Positions 15,108-23,764 of a DNA stretch of 26,032 bases are shown piece by piece (position 1 is the stretch's first letter; each line of letters opens with the position of its first letter). The notes beneath the pieces are model-generated. The model saw only the letters and a list, made by a program, of their open reading frames with translations. It had not been told where the DNA came from and made no database searches. The stretch comes from Phocaeicola sp. (GTDB lineage Bacteria; Bacteroidota; Bacteroidia; Bacteroidales; Bacteroidaceae), in NCBI GenBank assembly GCA_020026225.1, contig JAHHQU010000033.1:1-26032 (forward strand). The letters are read 5' to 3'. Position numbers and translations under genes: made by a program.

Positions 15108-15506
15108 ATGATCAAACAAGATTATCTGATAAGAATGATCCAAGAAGTCATTGCCCTATTGGCAAATGTCATCTTAAACCAGAAAAAGTTGCGGGAAAAA
15201 GAATGGTCCACATACGACCATCTGACACAATCTATTCTGGGATTATCTACCGAAGACCTCCTCCATACCGATGCCGACACCTTGATAGACAGATACGGCA
15301 ACGACTCCAACCGTTTCGGGAAATTAGAATTGGCAGCCATGTATCAGTTACGACTGGCAGAAGAGCTGAAAGATGATAATCTGGTATACCGTTCGAAACT
15401 CCAGCAGGAAGCTCTTGCCATGCTGAAGTACATACAAGAAGAAGGAGACACCTTCTCCGTATCCCGACTGATGGTCATCAGTCATTTGGAAAAGAACATC
15501 CGATAA
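15108..15506 (+). CDS. Small helical protein, DUF6483-like
   Basis: 132 residues, predicted almost entirely helical, acidic, with no signal or membrane segment. The start (MIKQDYLIRMIQEVIALLAN) resembles DUF6483 proteins of Bacteroidetes and Firmicutes, which begin with a similar IxQDYxxRMI motif and have similar length. The function of the family is unknown to me. It has its own promoter and ends 5 nt from the stop of a convergent thioesterase gene, with no strong hairpin in between. Confidence 0.65.
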   Translation: MIKQDYLIRMIQEVIALLANVILNQKKLREKEWSTYDHLTQSILGLSTEDLLHTDADTLIDRYGNDSNRFGKLELAAMYQLRLAEELKDDNLVYRSKLQQEALAMLKYIQEEGDTFSVSRLMVISHLEKNIR

Positions 15507-15511
15507 AACGA

Positions 15512-15910
15512 CTACTTCAAGACCGATTCCGGTTTCCGGTACCCTGTACTGGTAAAGACCGCAACCAATTTTTCAGCCTCATCGTAGATCCGGACTTCAA
15601 TAAAAGGAACCTTAGCATGATTAAATATTTCATGAGCCTCCGCATAAATCCATCCTTCGCGTACCGGACGCAAGAAAGTGATATTCGCATTCAAGGAAAG
15701 CGTCAACTGATTCCGACAATTGGCCACTGCAGCAAAAGCCAGATCGGCAAGCGTAAACAATACGCCGCCTTGGCACACTCCACCCGCATTCAAATGCCGT
15801 TCCGTAACCAGCAACGAAGCCTTTGCATAACCTTCCCGCATTTCCAATAAATTCACACCCGTAGAAGATGCGAACCGATCATTCATCAAGCATGCTTTCA
15901 ATGTTTCCAT
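15512..15910 (-). CDS. PaaI-family hotdog thioesterase
   Basis: A 132-residue single hotdog domain. HLNAGGVCQGGVLFTLADLAFA contains the family active-site pattern, where a Gly-Gly pair leads into the long helix carrying the catalytic Asp. LSLNANITFLRPVREGWIYAEA is the typical central strand set. These enzymes hydrolyse acyl- or aryl-CoA thioesters as homotetramers in the cytosol; the substrate cannot be deduced. The strong Smr-gene terminator lies just upstream, so it probably has its own promoter. Only a weak TAATTTG-like element is visible about 20 nt before the ATG. Confidence 0.88.
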   Translation of the reverse strand: METLKACLMNDRFASSTGVNLLEMREGYAKASLLVTERHLNAGGVCQGGVLFTLADLAFAAVANCRNQLTLSLNANITFLRPVREGWIYAEAHEIFNHAKVPFIEVRIYDEAEKLVAVFTSTGYRKPESVLK

Positions 15911-15924
15911 CTGTTCACAAATTA

Positions 15925-15998
15925 TAAAAAAGATACGCTATATAACACTCCTCACCCGATACTTGTTCTATACCGAAAAAGAATGTTATACAGCGTAT
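15925..15998 (-). terminator. Terminator of the DUF2027-Smr gene
   Basis: 17-nt arms 15933-15949 and 15982-15998 pair with two wobble-type mismatches around a 32-nt loop. On the minus strand the stem is followed by a CTTTTTT run. Confidence 0.75.
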
Positions 15999-16023
15999 TG
16001 CTTATGACGTATAAATAATCAAC

Positions 16024-17082
16024 TTATTTAATAGTTACCATAGTTGCTCCGAAACCATATTCACGGAAAGAGGCGTCCTGACTTAAATAACTCTTGTATT
16101 TACGTTTCAGTTCGTCCAAAATGGCACGACGCAAAACTCCATCTCCTTTACCATGAATGAACACGATTCGCTGCCCTTTCTTCGAAGCGTATTCAGCCAA
16201 TGTCTTGCGGAACACATCCATCTGATAGCCCAACATCTCCGCATTTCCCATACCTGTAGTATCATCCAACAATTCATGGATATGAAGATCAATTTCTACA
16301 ATGTCATTCTTTACCGTATGACTTTTCTTCAAAACTTTTTTCGGAATGTTCGTTTCATTCTTCTGAAGTATGGCCTGCTTTATTTCATCGGCAGAAACAT
16401 GTATTTGAGTAGCCTGCTCATCATCACGAACTATATCATAGATCAAAGCCGGTTCTTCAAAAAAGTCACTGTCTTCAAAGGTATGCAACTTATAGAACTT
16501 CACGGTATCAATACGCACTTCGGTTGAAACGGCCGGTTTCAGCAAAAAAGTACGATCGTCCTTATAAGCTACAAACTGCACCGCTACGTGTTCCATGCCA
16601 TTCAAGTCACTCTTCTCGAATTCCTCCAAATGCAATTTCTGGTTCGGTTTCACGACACCATGACTGCGAAGTGTCCAGCTTTTGCCCTCTGCTGACAAAT
16701 AAAGGTAATCGATGAAGAAATTGCTATCGTTAATCAGATAAGCATCAAAAGCCGTGGTTGAAATGGCTTTGATATCTTGAGGAACATACGCCAAATAAAC
16801 GTTCAACACATCGTTGCCGCGTATTTCAGGAGCACGATAGGTAATCGGCTTATCCTCTTCTTCCTCTTCCACCTCTTGAGCTGCATGCGGAGCTTCCGGC
16901 TTCGCTACCGACTTCAACGGAATATTATAATCATCTGTCTGAATCACCACACATTCTTTGATAAGCATAGGTATTTCAAAACCATCTTCATCTTCTACCA
17001 AAGCAATATCTTTTTCTTGGAATCCTCTGACGACTCCACCACCCACTTCACTGAGGAAGCGAACTTTATCTCCTATTTTCAT
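16024..17082 (-). CDS. DUF2027 and Smr domain protein (MutS2-type Smr)
   Basis: From ATG at 17082 the protein has 352 residues. It starts MKIGDKVRFLSEVGGGVVRG, an SH3-like segment typical of the Bacteroidetes DUF2027 family. A central beta-rich DUF2027 region (residues about 90-220) follows, then a linker, then a C-terminal Smr domain. Smr motifs are EIDLHIHEL (for LDLH) and FIHGKGDGVLRRAI (for HGKG.G.LR), plus the terminal GFGATMVTIK. Smr domains are known as nucleases acting on DNA or on RNA in collided ribosomes; the target here is unknown. An in-frame GTG at 17130 would add 16 residues but overlaps the -7 element, so I reject it. Confidence 0.88.
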   Translation of the reverse strand: MKIGDKVRFLSEVGGGVVRGFQEKDIALVEDEDGFEIPMLIKECVVIQTDDYNIPLKSVAKPEAPHAAQEVEEEEEDKPITYRAPEIRGNDVLNVYLAYVPQDIKAISTTAFDAYLINDSNFFIDYLYLSAEGKSWTLRSHGVVKPNQKLHLEEFEKSDLNGMEHVAVQFVAYKDDRTFLLKPAVSTEVRIDTVKFYKLHTFEDSDFFEEPALIYDIVRDDEQATQIHVSADEIKQAILQKNETNIPKKVLKKSHTVKNDIVEIDLHIHELLDDTTGMGNAEMLGYQMDVFRKTLAEYASKKGQRIVFIHGKGDGVLRRAILDELKRKYKSYLSQDASFREYGFGATMVTIK

Positions 17083-17119
17083 ATCTTGTATGTTAGAATT
17101 TCTTTTATCATTATAAAGA

Positions 17120-17127
17120 CAAAAATA
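17120..17127 (-). promoter_or_regulatory. -7 promoter element of the DUF2027-Smr gene
   Basis: TATTTTTG on the minus strand matches TAnnTTTG. Its position excludes the upstream GTG as start and gives a leader of about 30 nt to the ATG at 17082. Confidence 0.55.
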
Positions 17128-17199
17128 CACACTTTTACGGAAAAACGAAAGTTTTTTATTCTCTTATAACCTCGCTGAGGCTCAATCCCCTGCGGAGTA

Positions 17200-17231
17200 T
17201 TTGCGTAATCTAAGAGAATGTTATACTTTTG
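17200..17231 (+). promoter_or_regulatory. Promoter of queA
   Basis: TTTG (17200-17203), 20-nt spacer, TACTTTTG (17224-17231). Predicted start near 17238, leader about 20 nt, too short for a preQ1 riboswitch. Confidence 0.75.
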
Positions 17232-17259
17232 CATCCGATTTTAATCAACTGAATGATAG

Positions 17260-18477
17260 ATGGAAGATACTAAACATATTAAAATCAGCGACTATAATTA
17301 TCCGCTGCCCGATGAACGCATCGCAAAATTCCCGCTTCCCGTCAGAGACCAGTCTAAATTGTTGGTTTACAAGCATGGTGAAGTTAGTGACACAATCTTC
17401 ACTTCCCTTCCTGATTATTTGGAACCAGGATCGCTCATGATTTTCAACAACACGAAAGTAATCCAAGCACGCCTGCATTTCCGCAAAGATACAGGGGCAT
17501 TGATTGAGATTTTCTGCCTCGAACCGATTCAACCCAATGATTATGCCGTAAATTTCCAGCAAACAGAACATGCTGCCTGGTTGTGCATGATAGGCAACCT
17601 TAAAAAATGGAAAGAAGGCACTCTTCATAAAGAAATGACCGTGAAGGGAAAGATCATCACCTTGAAAGCAGAACGAGGAGCTTGCCATGGTACCAGCCAT
17701 TGGGTGGATTTCACTTGGGATAATCCTGAAATCACTTTCGCTGATATTCTGGAAGTGTTCGGTGAATTGCCTATTCCACCGTATCTGAACAGAGAGACTC
17801 AAGAAAGCGACAAGAGAACTTACCAAACTGTCTATTCGAAAATTAAAGGCTCCGTTGCAGCTCCAACTGCAGGTCTGCATTTTACAGAAAGAGTCTTGGA
17901 TGCATTGAAAGAAAAAGGAGTCGACTTGAAAGAAGTTACATTGCACGTAGGAGCCGGTACCTTCCGTCCGGTAAAAAGTGAAGAAATCAACGGTCATGAC
18001 ATGCATACCGAATATATTTCCGTCAACAAGCAGGTCATTGAAGATTTAATAGCTCATCATGCGGAAGCGACAGCCGTGGGAACGACTTCAGTACGTACTT
18101 TGGAAAGTTTGTATTATATCGGAGTTACTATCAGCCAACACCCTGATGCCAGTCAGGAGGATATGCATGTAAAACAATGGATGCCTTACGAGACACATCC
18201 ACAACTGACAGCCGTTGAGGCTCTGCAATGTATCTTGGATTACTTGAACCGTCACGGACTGGAGACATTGAATACCAGTACGCAAATCATCATCGCTCCT
18301 GGATATGAATATAAGATAGTGAAACGTATCGTCACCAATTTCCATCAACCGCAAAGCACATTGCTGCTATTGGTTTCCGCTTTCGTAAAAGGAGATTGGC
18401 ACAAGATTTATGATTATGCCTTGTCGCACGACTTTCGTTTCTTGAGTTACGGTGACTCGTCCATTTTGATTCCGTAA
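17260..18477 (+). CDS. queA: S-adenosylmethionine:tRNA ribosyltransferase-isomerase
   Basis: A 405-residue enzyme that transfers the ribosyl part of SAM to preQ1 in tRNA to give epoxyqueuosine, the penultimate step of queuosine formation in tRNAs for Asp, Asn, His and Tyr. Diagnostic blocks are YPLPDERIAKFPLPVRDQSK, MIFNNTKVIQARL, FGELPIPPYLNRETQESD, TYQTVYSKIKGSVAAPTAGL, HFTERVL, HVGAGTFRPVKSEEINGH, GTTSVRTLESL and TNFHQPQSTLLLLVSAFV. It is somewhat longer than the 340-360 residues of proteobacterial QueA, through insertions near residues 280-310. It is a single-gene unit with its own promoter and terminator. Confidence 0.96.
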   Translation: MEDTKHIKISDYNYPLPDERIAKFPLPVRDQSKLLVYKHGEVSDTIFTSLPDYLEPGSLMIFNNTKVIQARLHFRKDTGALIEIFCLEPIQPNDYAVNFQQTEHAAWLCMIGNLKKWKEGTLHKEMTVKGKIITLKAERGACHGTSHWVDFTWDNPEITFADILEVFGELPIPPYLNRETQESDKRTYQTVYSKIKGSVAAPTAGLHFTERVLDALKEKGVDLKEVTLHVGAGTFRPVKSEEINGHDMHTEYISVNKQVIEDLIAHHAEATAVGTTSVRTLESLYYIGVTISQHPDASQEDMHVKQWMPYETHPQLTAVEALQCILDYLNRHGLETLNTSTQIIIAPGYEYKIVKRIVTNFHQPQSTLLLLVSAFVKGDWHKIYDYALSHDFRFLSYGDSSILIP

Positions 18478-18500
18478 CAGACTCAAATCTACAAAAAAAC

Positions 18501-18540
18501 AGCTATATCCTTAACTTTACCTAAAGTAACGGATATAGCT
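18501..18540. terminator. Bidirectional terminator between queA and the first fucosidase
   Basis: Arms 18501-18510 and 18531-18540 pair perfectly, with a further inner stem (18514-18519 with 18522-18527). The minus strand has a T7 run just past the stem, and the plus strand has ATTTCTTT. Confidence 0.85.
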
Positions 18541-18556
18541 ATTTCTTTGTGAAACA

Positions 18557-19906
18557 TCATTCGTTATTTGATATCACCTGACCTTCTCCTTCGTAAAGAC
18601 GAACAGGACCGTCCAATTGGATACCGATTACAGTAATCTGCTCATCCTGCAAATTCTTCGGGACCTCAATATACAAATTCCCAGGAATCTTGTTCCAAGT
18701 CTTCTTATTGTGCACTTTGAAAGACAATTCAGTTCCATTGCCTACTACCCAAGCCCGCTTCACGGTATTCTCTAACCCTTTCACTTCAATCGGTCCATTC
18801 GGACGATAAGGAAGATAAAGGTAAAGTATATCGCCTGCCTGATTCAAGGTAGAATATCCTTGGAAATGTATTCGAGATATACCGGCACGAGTAGGATAAA
18901 CAGCCTCTTTATGCTTGTTAATCCAACGACCGAATTCTTTCAGAATGGCGACTTGTTCCTCTGGAATGGTACCATCTTCTTTCGGACCAATATCAAGCAA
19001 GAGATTTCCTCCCATACTCAGACAGTCTACAAATGTACAAAGCAACATATAAGGAGTCTTGTAATTATGGTCTGTAGGTTGAAATCCCCAAGAATCATTC
19101 ATGGTCATGCACAATTCCCAGTATTTATCTTCAGGACGAACAATGGGAACTCCCTGCTCTGGAGTTGCATAATCACCATATCCTTGAATACGTGAATTGA
19201 CTATGACATTCGGATTACCTGAACGCAACAGTTTGATAATCCCTTTGGAATTCCATGCCTTAGCACTTTGCTCCCAATCTCCATCAAACCAGTATAGGTC
19301 CGGCTTCCATGTTTCATTCAACTCTCTCAACTGACCGAAGTTGAATTTCACGAATTTCTTCCACCGTGACGGATCATCCTTATAACGTACTTCGGTACGG
19401 GTCTTATTCGGATAATCAGGATGGGACCAATCCAAAAGAGAATAATAGAAACCAAGCTTCAAACCATGCTTTCTCACTTCTTCAGCAAAAGGGCCTACTA
19501 AATCGCGCTTAGCCGGTGTCGATTTCACTGTACTTAAATCACCAACTTTCGTATCCCAAAGAGCAACACCATCGTGATGCTTGGTCGTGAGGACCGCATA
19601 GCGTGCTCCGCTTTTCTGGATTAAATCCAGCCATTCTGCAGGATGATAATTTGAAGCTGTAAAACCTTCTGCTTGCTTCATATACTCTTCATAAGGCAAG
19701 TACTTGTTAAAGAAAGACCAGCTTTCTGATACCCCATTCACCGCATAAATTCCCCAGTGAATAAAGACTCCTAACTTGGCTTGTGAGAACCATTCCATTC
19801 GTCGTTCGGTTTTCTTGCTGACCTTTTCTTTGGCTATGGCTTGAGTCGGAAGATTCAACGACAAAGCCATGACAGCAAGGCACATCCACATTAATTTCTT
19901 TTTCAT
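18557..19906 (-). CDS. GH29 alpha-L-fucosidase (copy 1)
   Basis: 449 residues with a signal peptide (MKKKLMWMCLAVMALSLNLP, ending near QAIA), so probably periplasmic. GH29 motifs: EWFSQAKLGVFIHWGIYAV at the start of the barrel, ARYAVLTTKHHDGVALWDT, LGFYYSLLDWSHPDYPNKTR and PDLYWFDGDWEQ, where D208 is the likely nucleophile. GGNLLLDIGPKEDGTIPEEQ is also characteristic. A short C-terminal beta domain follows, with no extra carbohydrate-binding module. It releases alpha-linked L-fucose from host or algal glycans; linkage preference is not readable. It is a close paralogue of the gene at 22256-23605, with both proteins 449 residues long. It has its own -7 element after the terminator that closes the upstream operon. 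Confidence 0.93.
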   Translation of the reverse strand: MKKKLMWMCLAVMALSLNLPTQAIAKEKVSKKTERRMEWFSQAKLGVFIHWGIYAVNGVSESWSFFNKYLPYEEYMKQAEGFTASNYHPAEWLDLIQKSGARYAVLTTKHHDGVALWDTKVGDLSTVKSTPAKRDLVGPFAEEVRKHGLKLGFYYSLLDWSHPDYPNKTRTEVRYKDDPSRWKKFVKFNFGQLRELNETWKPDLYWFDGDWEQSAKAWNSKGIIKLLRSGNPNVIVNSRIQGYGDYATPEQGVPIVRPEDKYWELCMTMNDSWGFQPTDHNYKTPYMLLCTFVDCLSMGGNLLLDIGPKEDGTIPEEQVAILKEFGRWINKHKEAVYPTRAGISRIHFQGYSTLNQAGDILYLYLPYRPNGPIEVKGLENTVKRAWVVGNGTELSFKVHNKKTWNKIPGNLYIEVPKNLQDEQITVIGIQLDGPVRLYEGEGQVISNNE

Positions 19907-19934
19907 AATATATTATGATTAATCGTTTTGCATA

Positions 19935-19942
19935 CAAAATTA
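19935..19942 (-). promoter_or_regulatory. -7 promoter element of fucosidase copy 1
   Basis: TAATTTTG on the minus strand, about 30 nt before the ATG. The surrounding leader resembles that of copy 2 (23606-23650), with shared TTATGAT.AATCG.TTTGC. Confidence 0.55.
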
Positions 19943-20089
19943 AAATTTTTAAAACATAAAAACAGAATCTTATAAAAAAATAGCTTCATTAAATAGCTTT
20001 TACGGTTACAAGTGTTCTCTGCCATTTAATCAGATGAGATATAGGAATGAAGCGAGTGACTACCTACCAATATTTTGATAGATAAAAAA

Positions 20090-20132
20090 AGAATCTCCCT
20101 TCTTATTGATTAACAAAAAGAAGGGAGATTCT
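20090..20132 (-). terminator. Terminator of the fucosidase-glycosidase operon
   Basis: Perfect 15-bp arms 20090-20104 and 20118-20132. The minus strand continues into a T7 run (plus-strand A run at 20083-20089). Confidence 0.92.
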
Positions 20133-20139
20133 ATGCTTC

Positions 20140-20168
20140 TCACCGCTCTACTTATATAGAGTCGGTGA
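20140..20168 (-). other. Second hairpin in the 3' UTR of the glycosidase gene
   Basis: TCACCGCTCTA (20140-20150) pairs with 20157-20168 with one bulged base and a 6-nt loop. It lies between the glycosidase stop and the terminator and has no T run of its own, so it may protect the mRNA 3' end. Confidence 0.5.
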
Positions 20169-20189
20169 TTATAGTTCTCATCTTAAAGA

Positions 20190-22241
20190 TTATTTCGCAA
20201 CTTGAAAGCCACGTTTATTGAGGTAACTCTTCAATCTCAACAGATATTCTTCTGAAGGACCGTCAAAGAACGATACACCAGATGCACCATTATTGAAGGC
20301 TGCATCCAAAGCTCCTTCAAAATCATCCTTGATGTCAGGGAAGAACAAACCTGCATAAATCTTAGCTTTGCCGTTGATAGTCTGAACACTTTCTTTTACA
20401 GAACGACCAATCCATTCTGAACCTTCGTAATAGAATCCATTATAGATCATTGGGAAGTAAGCATCCAAATGCCAGTTGCCCCAATCTTGGCGAACCATGC
20501 TCTTAGCCATAGAAGGGCCAGGGAATACGGCAGAAGAAATGCGGATTCCATGAGCTTTCGCGGTTTTGGTAATGGTATCAATCACACGTGTAATGCCATC
20601 CAAACGGAAATTAACCCATGACTGGCTCTGCATAGGATATTTCAAATCCATCGGATCTACACCTGTCAATTCTTTATACTTTTTACGGCAAACATCGCAA
20701 TAGCAGTAATCGTATTCTGGCAATTCTTGAGTCTGCTCAATGCCATAGTTTTTCCAAAGACTTACCGGTAAAACGACATCAGGGAAACGAGCATAATCCA
20801 AATGAACGCCATCAACGTATGGCAACTGTGAAATCTTTACATAATCCTGAGCCAAATATTCTGCCACACCTTCATGGTTAGGACACAAGAAACGGTAATA
20901 GTCTACGTAAGCTGGTTTATCAAAACCAGATTCACCCTTGCGGTTTACAGCAAACCATTCTGGATGGGTTTTAAGCACTTCACCACGATTCATTGTCCAT
21001 TTCCAATAATGAGCTTCCAAACCTGCTTCCTTGCACAATTTATAAACACGTTCGTCGTAGCCTTCAAACATTACACCACCAATGCCGCAATCTTTCATTA
21101 ATTTGAATTCTTTCAAATAATCAGCAGATGATTTGTCGGCTTTGATTCGCATCCACATCCAGTTCATCACTGTGCGAGGGGCAATCTTTTCAACATTGAA
21201 ACGTCCTTCCTGATTCAATACATAACGTACCCCTTCTGAAGGCAATGCAATGCTCATACGATAAGTGTTTGCTGTAGCTTCAACTTGGATTTCTGCATTT
21301 TCTGGCAAACCTTTATATTCTGCATCTGTCAAGAAGAAGTTTTCAACGGTACGGATGTAGTTGTTTTCTTTTGCGTGGAACGCATGCTGTTCGTAGAACA
21401 TAGCCCAAAGCAACTTGTATGCTGCCATGTTATATGGGTATTTGAATTCTTCAGTACCCTGACCTACGGTCTTGCTTGAGAAATACAAGAAACCCCAACG
21501 GTCTGGCATGTGCATGTCAATCTTACCGGTTGGCTGCCATACCCAGTTTTCTTCTGGACCACCCTTCTTCAACCACTGAACACGTGAGAAGTTGATACGC
21601 CAGTAGTTGCCAGCTTTCAACAGGTTTGTAAAGTTAATGGTCAAAGCTTTGCGTGGAATAGCCATTTCAACTGTCCACTGCTTGTCTTTGTCTTTAGGCT
21701 TGTTCATTGTTCCGTCCATATCAACAGCCAATTTGATACCCGGACAATCCCACTGAATCATGAAGTTACCTCCACAACGATAAGGACGATCCAACATCAA
21801 GTCGAAAATCACTTCTCGAGCATTGTTTTCAATCTCAAAATAATGATGACCGTCACCATCCGGATCGATAAATACTTCAAAGTCATTGTCGTGATAAATT
21901 ATAGTATCACGCTGAGTCAGATTCGCCACGATATTGGGTTCTTCAAGAACTGCACTTACGTACAAATAATCATCGTCCCACAACATTTTGGCACGTGTAT
22001 CATAAATAGGCTTCGCAAAACCTTCACCGCTGATATCCACAAATGAGGCAGTAGGTAAAGCCATATCCCATGACTTCTCCTTCAATTTACCGTCAATTTT
22101 AATAGGAACTGCTGTACGATAACAAACATAGCCCTGAGGTAATGTCAATACGCGCTCATGCTTCTGAAACAAACTCTGTGCATTTGCAGCTACCATGCCG
22201 AAGCCACAAACCAACGACGCTAAAAGGAAAAACTTCTTCAT
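20190..22241 (-). CDS. Putative glycoside hydrolase: CBM9-like domain plus GHL10-type barrel
   Basis: 683 residues with a signal peptide (MKKFFLLASLVCGFGMVAAN, mature start near AQS). Residues about 40-260 form a CBM9-like beta domain: IKIDGKLKEKSWDMA, MLWDDDYLYVSAVLEEPNI, NDFEVFIDPDGDGHHYFEIE and GNYWRINFSRVQW. Residues about 350-680 resemble GHL10/DUF187-type barrels related to family 10 glycosidases: MKDCGIGGVMFEGYDERV, PYVDGVHLDYARFPDVVLP, a Cys pair motif CYCDVCRKKYKE, SSAVFPGPSMA and LDAYFPMIYNGFY. HLDYARFP carries the likely catalytic acid. It starts 14 nt after fucosidase copy 2 in the same direction, so the two should act on one fucosylated glycan. The exact substrate and GH family are not established. 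Confidence 0.82.
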   Translation of the reverse strand: MKKFFLLASLVCGFGMVAANAQSLFQKHERVLTLPQGYVCYRTAVPIKIDGKLKEKSWDMALPTASFVDISGEGFAKPIYDTRAKMLWDDDYLYVSAVLEEPNIVANLTQRDTIIYHDNDFEVFIDPDGDGHHYFEIENNAREVIFDLMLDRPYRCGGNFMIQWDCPGIKLAVDMDGTMNKPKDKDKQWTVEMAIPRKALTINFTNLLKAGNYWRINFSRVQWLKKGGPEENWVWQPTGKIDMHMPDRWGFLYFSSKTVGQGTEEFKYPYNMAAYKLLWAMFYEQHAFHAKENNYIRTVENFFLTDAEYKGLPENAEIQVEATANTYRMSIALPSEGVRYVLNQEGRFNVEKIAPRTVMNWMWMRIKADKSSADYLKEFKLMKDCGIGGVMFEGYDERVYKLCKEAGLEAHYWKWTMNRGEVLKTHPEWFAVNRKGESGFDKPAYVDYYRFLCPNHEGVAEYLAQDYVKISQLPYVDGVHLDYARFPDVVLPVSLWKNYGIEQTQELPEYDYCYCDVCRKKYKELTGVDPMDLKYPMQSQSWVNFRLDGITRVIDTITKTAKAHGIRISSAVFPGPSMAKSMVRQDWGNWHLDAYFPMIYNGFYYEGSEWIGRSVKESVQTINGKAKIYAGLFFPDIKDDFEGALDAAFNNGASGVSFFDGPSEEYLLRLKSYLNKRGFQVAK

Positions 22242-22255
22242 ATCTTTTCTTTTAA

Positions 22256-23605
22256 TTAGTTACTTGAAATTACTTGACCTACACCACGGTACAATTTGAT
22301 AGGACCGTCTAAAAGAACTGCGACTACAGTAATCTGTTCATCCTGTGTCTGTTCTGGCACATCAATGTATAAGTTTCCTGGAACAGCACTCCAGTAGTTT
22401 TTATTGTGAATCTTGAATGGAAGCATGGCACCATTACCTACTACCCATACACGATTTACTTTATTGACTAATCCTTTCACTTCAATAGGTCCATTCGGAC
22501 GGTAAGGAAGGTAAAGATACAAAATATCACCGGCCTTATTCAAAGTTGTAAAGCCTTGGAAGTGTTCATTTGGAATACCTGCACGTGTATCGTACACAGC
22601 TTCTTTATGTTTCTTAATCCAACGACCAAATTCTTTCAAGATTGCAACCTGTTCTTCTGGTATTGTTCCGTCTTCTTTAGGACCTATATCCAACAATAAG
22701 TTACCACCATTGCTCAAACAGTCGACAAAGGTACGAAGAAGCATGTGCGGTGTCTTGTAGTTGGTATCTGCATGCTGATATCCCCAAGAGTCATTCATGG
22801 TCATACACAATTCCCAATATTTATCTTCAGGACGAACAACTGGTACGCCTTGTTCTGGAGTGGCATAATCACCATATCCTTGAATACGTGAGTTCACAAT
22901 CACGTTCGGGTTAGTAGAGCGCAACAAATTTATAATACCTTTTGAATTCCATGCTTCTGCACTCTGTTCCCAGTCACCGTCAAACCAATACAAATCAGGC
23001 TTCCATGTTTCATTCAATTCCTTCAACTGAGCAAAGTTGAATTTCACGAATTTGTCCCAACGAGCTGGGTCATTTTTATATCGTACTTCTGTACGTGTCT
23101 TGTTTGGGTAATCAGGATGTGACCAATCCAACAATGAGTAATAAAATCCTAATTTCAAATCATGTTTGCGAACTTCTTTCACGAATGGTTCCAACAAATC
23201 ACGTTTAGCAGGAGTTGATTTAACAGTACTCAAATCACCAACTTTAGTATCCCATAAAGCTACACCATCATGATGTTTGGTAGTCAAAACCGCATAACGC
23301 GCACCGCTTTCCTCAATCAAATCAAGCCATTTTGCAGGATCATACTTTGATGCTGTGAACCCTTTTGCCTGACTCATATATTCATCGTAAGGCAAATACT
23401 TATTGAAGAAAGACCAGCTTTCAGCTACTCCTCTAACAGAATAAATTCCCCAATGAATGAAGACTCCCAACTTAGCCTGAGAGAACCATTCCATTCGTTT
23501 TTCTTTCTGCTCATCTACAATTTCATTTTTAGCAGTCCCCTGAGCCGGAAGATGCAGAGACATCGACATTAATGCCATGCCTACCAACAATAATTTTTTT
23601 CGCAT
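22256..23605 (-). CDS. GH29 alpha-L-fucosidase (copy 2)
   Basis: 449 residues, signal peptide MRKKLLLVGMALMSMSLHLP ending near AQG. It carries the same catalytic blocks as copy 1, including PDLYWFDGDWEQ (nucleophile about D209) and HWGIYSVRGVAESW. By eye the central 240 residues agree with copy 1 at about nine positions in ten. Differences concentrate at the two termini and at scattered surface-type positions (for example NGVSES versus RGVAES, WGFQPTDH versus WGYQHADT). It heads an operon with the CBM9-GHL10 glycosidase. A full TTTG-N20-TATTTTTG promoter precedes it. The paralogue pair suggests a recent local duplication, perhaps with divergence in linkage specificity. Confidence 0.93.
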   Translation of the reverse strand: MRKKLLLVGMALMSMSLHLPAQGTAKNEIVDEQKEKRMEWFSQAKLGVFIHWGIYSVRGVAESWSFFNKYLPYDEYMSQAKGFTASKYDPAKWLDLIEESGARYAVLTTKHHDGVALWDTKVGDLSTVKSTPAKRDLLEPFVKEVRKHDLKLGFYYSLLDWSHPDYPNKTRTEVRYKNDPARWDKFVKFNFAQLKELNETWKPDLYWFDGDWEQSAEAWNSKGIINLLRSTNPNVIVNSRIQGYGDYATPEQGVPVVRPEDKYWELCMTMNDSWGYQHADTNYKTPHMLLRTFVDCLSNGGNLLLDIGPKEDGTIPEEQVAILKEFGRWIKKHKEAVYDTRAGIPNEHFQGFTTLNKAGDILYLYLPYRPNGPIEVKGLVNKVNRVWVVGNGAMLPFKIHNKNYWSAVPGNLYIDVPEQTQDEQITVVAVLLDGPIKLYRGVGQVISSN

Positions 23606-23634
23606 AGTATGTTATGATAAATCGATTTGCGGAA

Positions 23635-23666
23635 CAAAAATAACTTTTTTTTTCGCATGATACAAA
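23635..23666 (-). promoter_or_regulatory. Promoter of the fucosidase copy 2-glycosidase operon
   Basis: Minus strand: TTTG (23666-23663), 20-nt spacer, TATTTTTG (23642-23635), about 30 nt before the ATG. Confidence 0.72.
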
Positions 23667-23730
23667 TACTAAATTACTGAGAATACAAAATTCCAACTAT
23701 AATAGGGATTCTTTTTATTTTTTAAAAGCT

Positions 23731-23738
23731 TATCTTTG
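23731..23738 (+). promoter_or_regulatory. -7 promoter element of the Nudix gene
   Basis: TATCTTTG on the plus strand, perfect consensus, 26 nt ahead of the ATG. The -33 region is T-rich without a clear TTG. Confidence 0.65.
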
Positions 23739-23764
23739 TAGTCCATACGAAAACATATAACTCA

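Noticed and set aside
17204..17259. Possible preQ1 riboswitch ahead of queA
   Set aside because: The leader predicted from the promoter is only about 20 nt, and no pseudoknot-like pattern is visible.
18557..23605. Classical polysaccharide utilisation locus
   Set aside because: No SusC/SusD pair, hybrid two-component system or sigma/anti-sigma genes lie within the window near the glycosidases.
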